Shown here: piece after piece, positions 58,928-64,000 of the stretch
Layout of the letters: the number at the start of each line of letters is the position of its first letter
Position numbering within the stretch: position 1 is the first letter of the stretch
Assembly (NCBI GenBank): GCA_015832175.1
Contig: WJXW01000002.1
Coordinates: forward strand, 4,588,001-4,652,000
Origin: Paraphaeosphaeria minitans
Taxonomy: Eukaryota > Ascomycota > Dothideomycetes > Pleosporales > Didymosphaeriaceae
Direction of reading: 5' to 3'
Length of the DNA stretch: 64,000 bases
Position numbers and translations under genes: made by a program
Notes under the pieces: model-generated
Database searches by the model: none
What the model was told of the DNA's origin: nothing
What the model saw: the letters and a program-made list of their open reading frames with translations, nothing else

Positions 58928-59743
58928 TGTAAAGAGGAGGTAGAGACTAGAGGATAAAGGATAACCTTCTAGACCTTCTAGTACCTTCTCTCCCCTAGTA
59001 CTAGTTACCTAGAATAGTGAAGACTAGAGTAATAGAGGGTAGATTGAACGTAGTTAAATAGAGTAATAAAACCTTAGGTATAGGCTTAGAATTGCTATCT
59101 AGAATAGAGAGTATACGTAGAAGGTAGAATAAACTAGTTTGTACCAATAAGAGATAGGTAGTCTAATCTATCTAACTATCTATTCTCGGCCAGACCTAGC
59201 CTTCTATATAAATTATTTGGTAAGGTTTATGGCAAATCCTAGTCTAGAACACTATAAATATCTAGACTATTTATGGAGTTATCTAGTTAAAACACAAGAT
59301 TATAAACTAGATTTATCTCTAAACTAATCTAAATCCCTAGACTTAATAGGAGTTAGTGATTCACATTAGGGGGGTAATCTAGACTCTAGAAAATCTACTA
59401 TAGATAACCTATTTCTACTAGATATCTCTAGTAATAGAGTAGCTATATCCTAGCTATCTAAAATACAAAAAACTGTTGCCCTAAGTAGCGTAGAAGCTAA
59501 ATATATAGCTTTAAAAGAAGCTACTAAAGAGTTTTTATACCTAAATATCTTTATAAAGGAACTATTTAGTTTCCTACCTTTAAAGAAGTATTATAAATTT
59601 AACTCCTTAAGCACTATAGAAAGTAATAGCCAATCTGCTTTAGATCTAGCTAAAAACCCTATTTACTATACTAGAAATAAGTATATAGATATTTCCTATC
59701 ACTTCCTAAGACAAAACGTGCTAGAGAATAAAATTAAACTAGT
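58928..59743 (+). pseudogene. Ty1/copia RNase H fragment
   Basis: Plus strand. From about 59,150 one frame reads SRPDLAF, RFMANPSLEHY, then DSRKST, TVALSSVEAKYIAL, AKNPIYYTRNKYIDI and YHFLRQNVLENKI. These are the ordered RNase H motifs at the end of copia pol. A few stops are present but damage is milder than in family A. The 5' part (58928-59150) is not recognised. The fragment is cut at 59743 by a B LTR. Confidence 0.8.
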
Positions 59744-59960
59744 TATCTATACAGTTTATCGTACAAATAGCACTAAGTAAAATAGGGGCCTATCTACCTA
59801 TAGGGACCCGCACAAGGACCCACTACTTAGGTTAGCGCTAAGAGGCAGAGACTTTATAAGGCCCTGCCTACCTATAAGAACCTATATAAGGACCCACTGC
59901 TTAGGTTAGCGCTAAGAGGCAGAGACTTTATAAGGTCCTTAGTGCCCCTTTGTACAATAG
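59744..59960 (+). repeat. Truncated B LTR
   Basis: Matches the first ~217 bp of the B LTR, including both ~76-bp units. It then breaks off at GTACAATAG, where another terminal TG sequence starts. The missing remainder is not seen in the window, consistent with interruption by element D. Confidence 0.85.
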
Positions 59961-60120
59961 TGTAATGGGCTGGGGCATAGCCCTAGTCTTTGGAAGGATC
60001 TTAAGGAAAGGAACCGCCCTAAAGAAGTGGACCCACTAAGGAAAACTCTTTTTATAAGCAGCACACCCCCCTATAGAGACTTAATACCTAGAATTTATTC
60101 TTTATATTTTAGCACTTATA
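59961..60120 (+). repeat. Putative 5' LTR of element D
   Basis: TGTAAT start and CTTATA end with a TATA-like box between. The second copy is outside the window, so the right limit is a guess. Confidence 0.4.
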
Positions 60121-60179
60121 ATTCTATTTACTCTCTAAAGCTAGTCTATAATATTAAATTCTAGATCTTCTAGAAAAGA

Positions 60180-62403
60180 GTTATTTAAAGGAATAGAGAA
60201 ACGTAATAGAGTCTAGAATAACTTACTAATAGATACCTCTAATATTGCTAAGTTAGTAGAATAACTATAGAACTTAATTACTACTAGAGATAAAGACTAC
60301 TCTACTATATAAATACTATAACTCTAAAATAAAGAACTATACGAGCTCTTTATACGCTAATAGGCCTACGCTAGTACTACCTTAGGCCTATCTACCTCTA
60401 CTATAGGGGGTAGATCCCTATTTACTAGTATAGACTAGCTAATCTTACAGCGTAAACTACTTTTAAGCCTAACTAAGTTTAGGGGCTTAAAGACATATTT
60501 TAGAGCCTAGAAGGTTATAATAGATTATAAGCTCTAGGCTAATAAGTAGTTTATTAGCTCCCTCTAAGAGGAATAGGCGCTAATATAGAACTACCTAGAC
60601 AATAGTTCTTAGGACATAGTAGTAGCCTTCTACTAAACTAGGGGGGCAGATAGCTAGTTTAACTTATAGATATTTATATAGTACCTTACCTTTATATACG
60701 CTAATAAACACACTTAGCAAAAGGCTAAAGCACGCCTTAATATAATTAGGTAGAGCTTTAGGGAGAGTTTCTCTAACTTTTATATCTACTTTAAACAGAC
60801 CTTAGTAGAGGTAGGCGGTGGCTAGTAGGGTAATGCTAAGAAACTATGTAAGTTACGCCGCGTAATCTAGCGTAATATCTATATAGTTACCCTTAACTAC
60901 GACGTTCCTAAAAGGGACTATAACGCGACTATTACTAGGTTTTTATAGATTATGGCGGACCTTAAAATAGAGGCCCTAGAAGATAAGCTTACTACTTAAG
61001 CTACCTTCTATAAGAGTAGCTAGCCCCCTCTTAAGGATAGTAATAGTAATATCTATATAACTCCTATAGCGACTTTAACCTTAACCTAGCCCTAAGCTAG
61101 CGGAGAGGTAGGTAAGTAGTGTAAAGGTTGGCCTACAATGGAGAATCGGAGAAACATAGGGCCGATCAGCTGTCGTTTAAGATAGCTGATTAGGGAATAG
61201 GAAAAAGAGAGCGCCAACGAGACAAGACAGGAAGAGACCTAATAGACAATTAGAGTAGTTGGATTTGTATAATAGATTTTAGATAGGAGAACTTAACTTA
61301 TTCTTTTATATTCCTCACTTAAGGCAAACGTACCTACAACACAATAGTAAGTAGCGCCTAAACTAGATACCTAAATATATCTTCTAGTAACGCTAGAACG
61401 TAGGCGTGTACACTTACTATAGTAAGCCTAACTATATAGCTAGAGCCTACTCTAATATAATTTTACTCTAGGCGATTGTAACCTAACTTTAGTATAATAA
61501 AATAAGTATCTAGTTAAGAAAAGAATAGCCCTTAGTCTAGCGCTAACATAGGGGCTAAGCGCGATAGTATTAATAGAGGTATAATTAGGGCGAGCTGCGA
61601 TAGTTAGAGTGGCTAGGGCTAGGGTAGGTATAAATAGGCCTATCCCTACCCTCTACGTCTTCCTTAACAGCATATAGTATGTAGAGGCCCTAATTAATAT
61701 AAGGTGTAAATACTTTATAGTAATTAGCCCTAGGCTAGTAGATTTGCTCTTACTATAGCGTATTATAATTCTAGCCTAGGAGCTAGAATAGGCTACTAGG
61801 TTATTACTATAGACCCTTATTATAGAGATAGTAGTAGTGCCTTATAATATATCTAGGTAGTAATAGACCCTTTACACTTATATAATCCCTAACCTCTACT
61901 AGGATATAATTCTAAGGGCCCCCTAGCTAGCTAAGTCTAGGGTAGTAGTAGATATCTATAGTAGCAAAATTATAATTAGCGTAGCTAGGGGTCTTGTCAC
62001 TCTTAACACCTAGGTAGTAGAGAGGTAGGGCCTCCTTACTACGCTAGTAAATAAGAAGGATAATATAACACCCTTTAATACTCTAAATAAAGACTAGAAA
62101 AGGGTATTTCTAACTTTACTCTAGGATATTACCTAGATACTTATAATAACGCTTTTTTATATAGTAAGACCTCTACCCCCCTATAATATAGTAGGACTAG
62201 GCTTTACTAAAAATAGTAGAACTCTCTTTTTAGAACTAGTAGAGTACACTACTATCTTTAATAAGACTAAGGCGTCTAGCCTTCTACTATACTAAGGCAC
62301 GTTAGACTACTATATCTACTTAAAGTAGACCCTAAGCGGCTCCCTTTTAAAACTACCCTAGGGCCCGCTATATAGCATATCTAGAGATTAGCTAGTAGAA
62401 CTC
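60180..62403 (+). pseudogene. Degraded gag (and possibly protease) of element D
   Basis: A plus frame with capsid-like helices (FNLQIF-type stretches, ESFSNFYIYFKQTLVEVGGG, LRRVI) runs up to 61116. After the solo LTR it continues with a zinc knuckle at 61409-61450 in which the Cys and His positions all read Tyr. Protein-like sequence continues to 62403, where the next element is inserted. Stops are of the RIP type. Confidence 0.65.
61117..61346 (+). repeat. Solo C LTR in gag of element D
   Basis: About 230 bp, TAGTGTAAAGG to ACACAATA, flanked by GTAAG on both sides (61112-61116 and 61347-61351). It is less RIP-damaged than the two LTRs of element C (for example GGCCGATCAGCTGTCG retained). 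Confidence 0.85.
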
Positions 62404-62814
62404 TGTTAAGATCCGAAGGCTAGGCCTCCCAGGATTTTCATATGTATCTATATTTGTTGTTCGAGTGACACAGCACAAAAGGTCACGTGATCTAATTAGT
62501 GTGATTAGAGCGCCAAGATAACTAATTAGACTAAGCACTTAATATACTAAGTAACTAATTAGTGCTTAATTAGTTTAATTAGAGCGATTAGTCCACTAAT
62601 TGCTTAAAGTATATAGGAACGCGAGAATAGGCTCTCTATACTTATGTTTAATCTGTTTATTAATCTATTATTAAGATTCTAGCAGACTAAATTGTTAACT
62701 TGTTACACTTTGTAAAATACTATTATATTAATAAGACCTTCTACCTTCCGTAAGTACTCCTGCCTAAGAACTAACCTTAACCCTTTAGGACTAGCTACCC
62801 TCTTAGATTTAACA
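62404..62814 (+). repeat. 5' LTR of the plus-oriented family A element
   Basis: 411 bp, A3-type U3, with TATATAGGAACGC at 62610-62622 as the TATA box in sense orientation. Confidence 0.9.
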
Positions 62815-64000
62815 TCTTAAACACCCTTAATATAAGTACTTTATAAACTCCTACCTCTTCTATAGCTTTAGGTGCCGCTAAGATTACTCTTATAAAAAAT
62901 AGTAGTAAGGTGCATAAACCTAATCTCTACTTTAGCAAATAATCTTAAACTAACGTCTAGATTCTCTAGTTAGACCTCTACTTCTTTAACTTAGACAAAC
63001 TTCTTAAAGATAAAAAGAAAGTTATCTTTATAGTAATATACATGTAAGGAGATGCAGAATTATAAATCTATTCCTACCTTAAAAAGTATCTAGGAATAAA
63101 CTATAATAATAATAACAACAATTACGCGAACGAGCACGCTGATATAGTTAATATTATTAAAGATTATAATAACTTTAAGAAATGCCTTAAGCAACTTTTT
63201 AGGATCGCTAATAAGGACTCTATTATAAAAGTAAAAATTTAGACTATAACTTAGAAACAATTAGTAGCTAAGTATATAGCTAAGTTCTATAAATACGCTG
63301 TGTAACTTAACTAGAATAATAAATCTCTTTAGGATATATATAAACAAGGACTTAAATAGAAACTACGTACAGAACTTCTACATAGTAGTGTATAAATTAC
63401 TAACCTTAAAGAACTGTACAAAGAAACTATTAGAATTAATAAAGAATAGTTTTTACTACAACAGGAGCTCTACTAAAACCCTAGGGCGATAAGCTTTAGA
63501 CAACTAGCAAAAATAGTTTATAAGAACCCTATTAGAATTATTTAAAAGTAATAGCTAAGGAACTACTAGAGATACAAACTAATAGAAGATGTCTAGTTTA
63601 ACTACTTAAGTAAAGGAAAAAGAGGAAGAATAGGCCCTAAGTAGCCTAATAAACGCGTCTCTAATAGAAGTTAATAACTAATAACTAAGACTTACAAATG
63701 CTTTATATGTAGTAAACTAGGCTATATAGCCAGGAACTATAGATTAAAGAACAAAGTCTATTAAACTAAGTTAAATATACTAACTATTAAGGACTAAGAA
63801 CCTAATAAGGAATAGGAAGTTATTACAACGCTATTTAGTTACTAACGCGTTATACTAGAGCAAAGTAAGTAATTAGATTTACCTAACTTATAACTATACA
63901 AAGATCTAGAAGATAACTCTAACGTATACCACAACATAGAAGACGTAGAAGAAATACTAAGATCTCCTACTCCTTACCTATAAAGTAGGTGGGAAGAAGA
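62815..64000 (+). pseudogene. Degraded gag of the plus-oriented family A element
   Basis: Plus strand, from just inside the LTR. Capsid-like sequence includes YLKKYLGINYNNN and FRIANKDSIIK, and there is a zinc knuckle at 63699-63740 with CxxC retained but His and the last Cys changed to Tyr. Scattered TAG/TAA stops indicate RIP. The protease and later domains lie beyond the window. Confidence 0.8.

Larger units (their letters stand above)
59961..64000 (+). mobile_element. Ty3/gypsy element D (5' part), truncated by the window
   Basis: Begins TGTAATGGGCTGGGG directly after the broken B LTR. A putative LTR of about 160 bp (59961 to about 60120) includes a TTTTTATAAGC TATA-like box. Gag follows on the plus strand. 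It is interrupted by a solo C LTR (61117-61346) and by a family A element from 62404. Its 3' end is not in view. Confidence 0.6.
62404..64000 (+). mobile_element. Family A chromovirus (A3-type LTR), plus orientation, truncated by the window
   Basis: Its 411-bp 5' LTR (62404-62814), TGTTAAGATCC to GATTTAACA, is the reverse complement of the A3 LTR. Gag follows on the plus strand to the window end. The left flank is AACTC (62399-62403); the other end is not visible. Confidence 0.88.

Overview
The window looks like a filamentous ascomycete chromosome, most likely a Dothideomycete of the Pleosporales type. The evidence is short GT-AG introns with CTAAC-like branch points, a fungal diphosphoinositol kinase, But2-like and C2H2 proteins, and gene-bearing DNA of ordinary GC alternating with very AT-rich blocks. 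The AT-rich blocks are LTR retrotransposons whose reading frames are riddled with C-to-T and G-to-A changes: CAA/CAG to TAA/TAG, TGG to TAG, zinc-knuckle Cys and His to Tyr, YxDD to YxDN. This is the footprint of repeat-induced point mutation (RIP).

Layout. (1) 1-10,523 is gene-bearing: a four-exon VIP1/Asp1-type inositol pyrophosphate kinase-phosphatase on the minus strand (466-5091), a secreted But2-like protein (6803-7558, plus), and a two-exon small secreted or GPI-type protein (8913-9450, minus), separated by repeat-bearing intergenic DNA. (2) 10,524-23,991 is one chromovirus (Ty3/gypsy with chromodomain; family A, minus orientation, target duplication AAAAT). A second copy of the same family (16,745-23,490, duplication AAAAG) is nested about 40 bp inside its 5' LTR. 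(3) 23,992-31,020 is a gene island with mostly eroded genes: a possible gene fragment, a Uma2/PD-(D/E)XK-like protein, a six-finger C2H2 protein, a pogo/Fot1 transposase tail, a 5'-truncated frameshifted transcription factor, and a frameshifted short-chain dehydrogenase.

(4) 31,021-58,927 is a nested stack. A family A fragment carries a solo LTR (31,463-31,960) and was split by LTR element B (31,986-58,264, duplication ATTTC). B was split by Ty3/gypsy element C (33,662-56,892). C was split by chromovirus A2 (39,284-45,873, duplication TTAAG), a reversed solo B LTR (46,762-47,073, duplication AGGAA) and chromovirus A3 (47,532-54,240, duplication CTGTA/CTATA). (5) 58,928-64,000 holds a copia RNase H fragment, a truncated B LTR, the start of a Ty3/gypsy element D carrying a solo C LTR, and the start of another family A element in plus orientation (62,404 onward).

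The most interesting feature is in family A. Between the chromodomain end of pol and the 3' LTR, every near-complete copy carries a former reading frame on the strand opposite to gag-pol. It has a cysteine-rich N-terminus and a charged, probably coiled-coil body. Subfamilies A1, A2 and A3 share gag-pol and the LTR part from the TATA box onward, but they differ completely in this antisense frame and in the U3 upstream of the TATA box. This suggests a contiguous exchangeable cassette (antisense ORF, polypurine tract, U3). The chromodomain has been exchanged separately between the two A1 copies.
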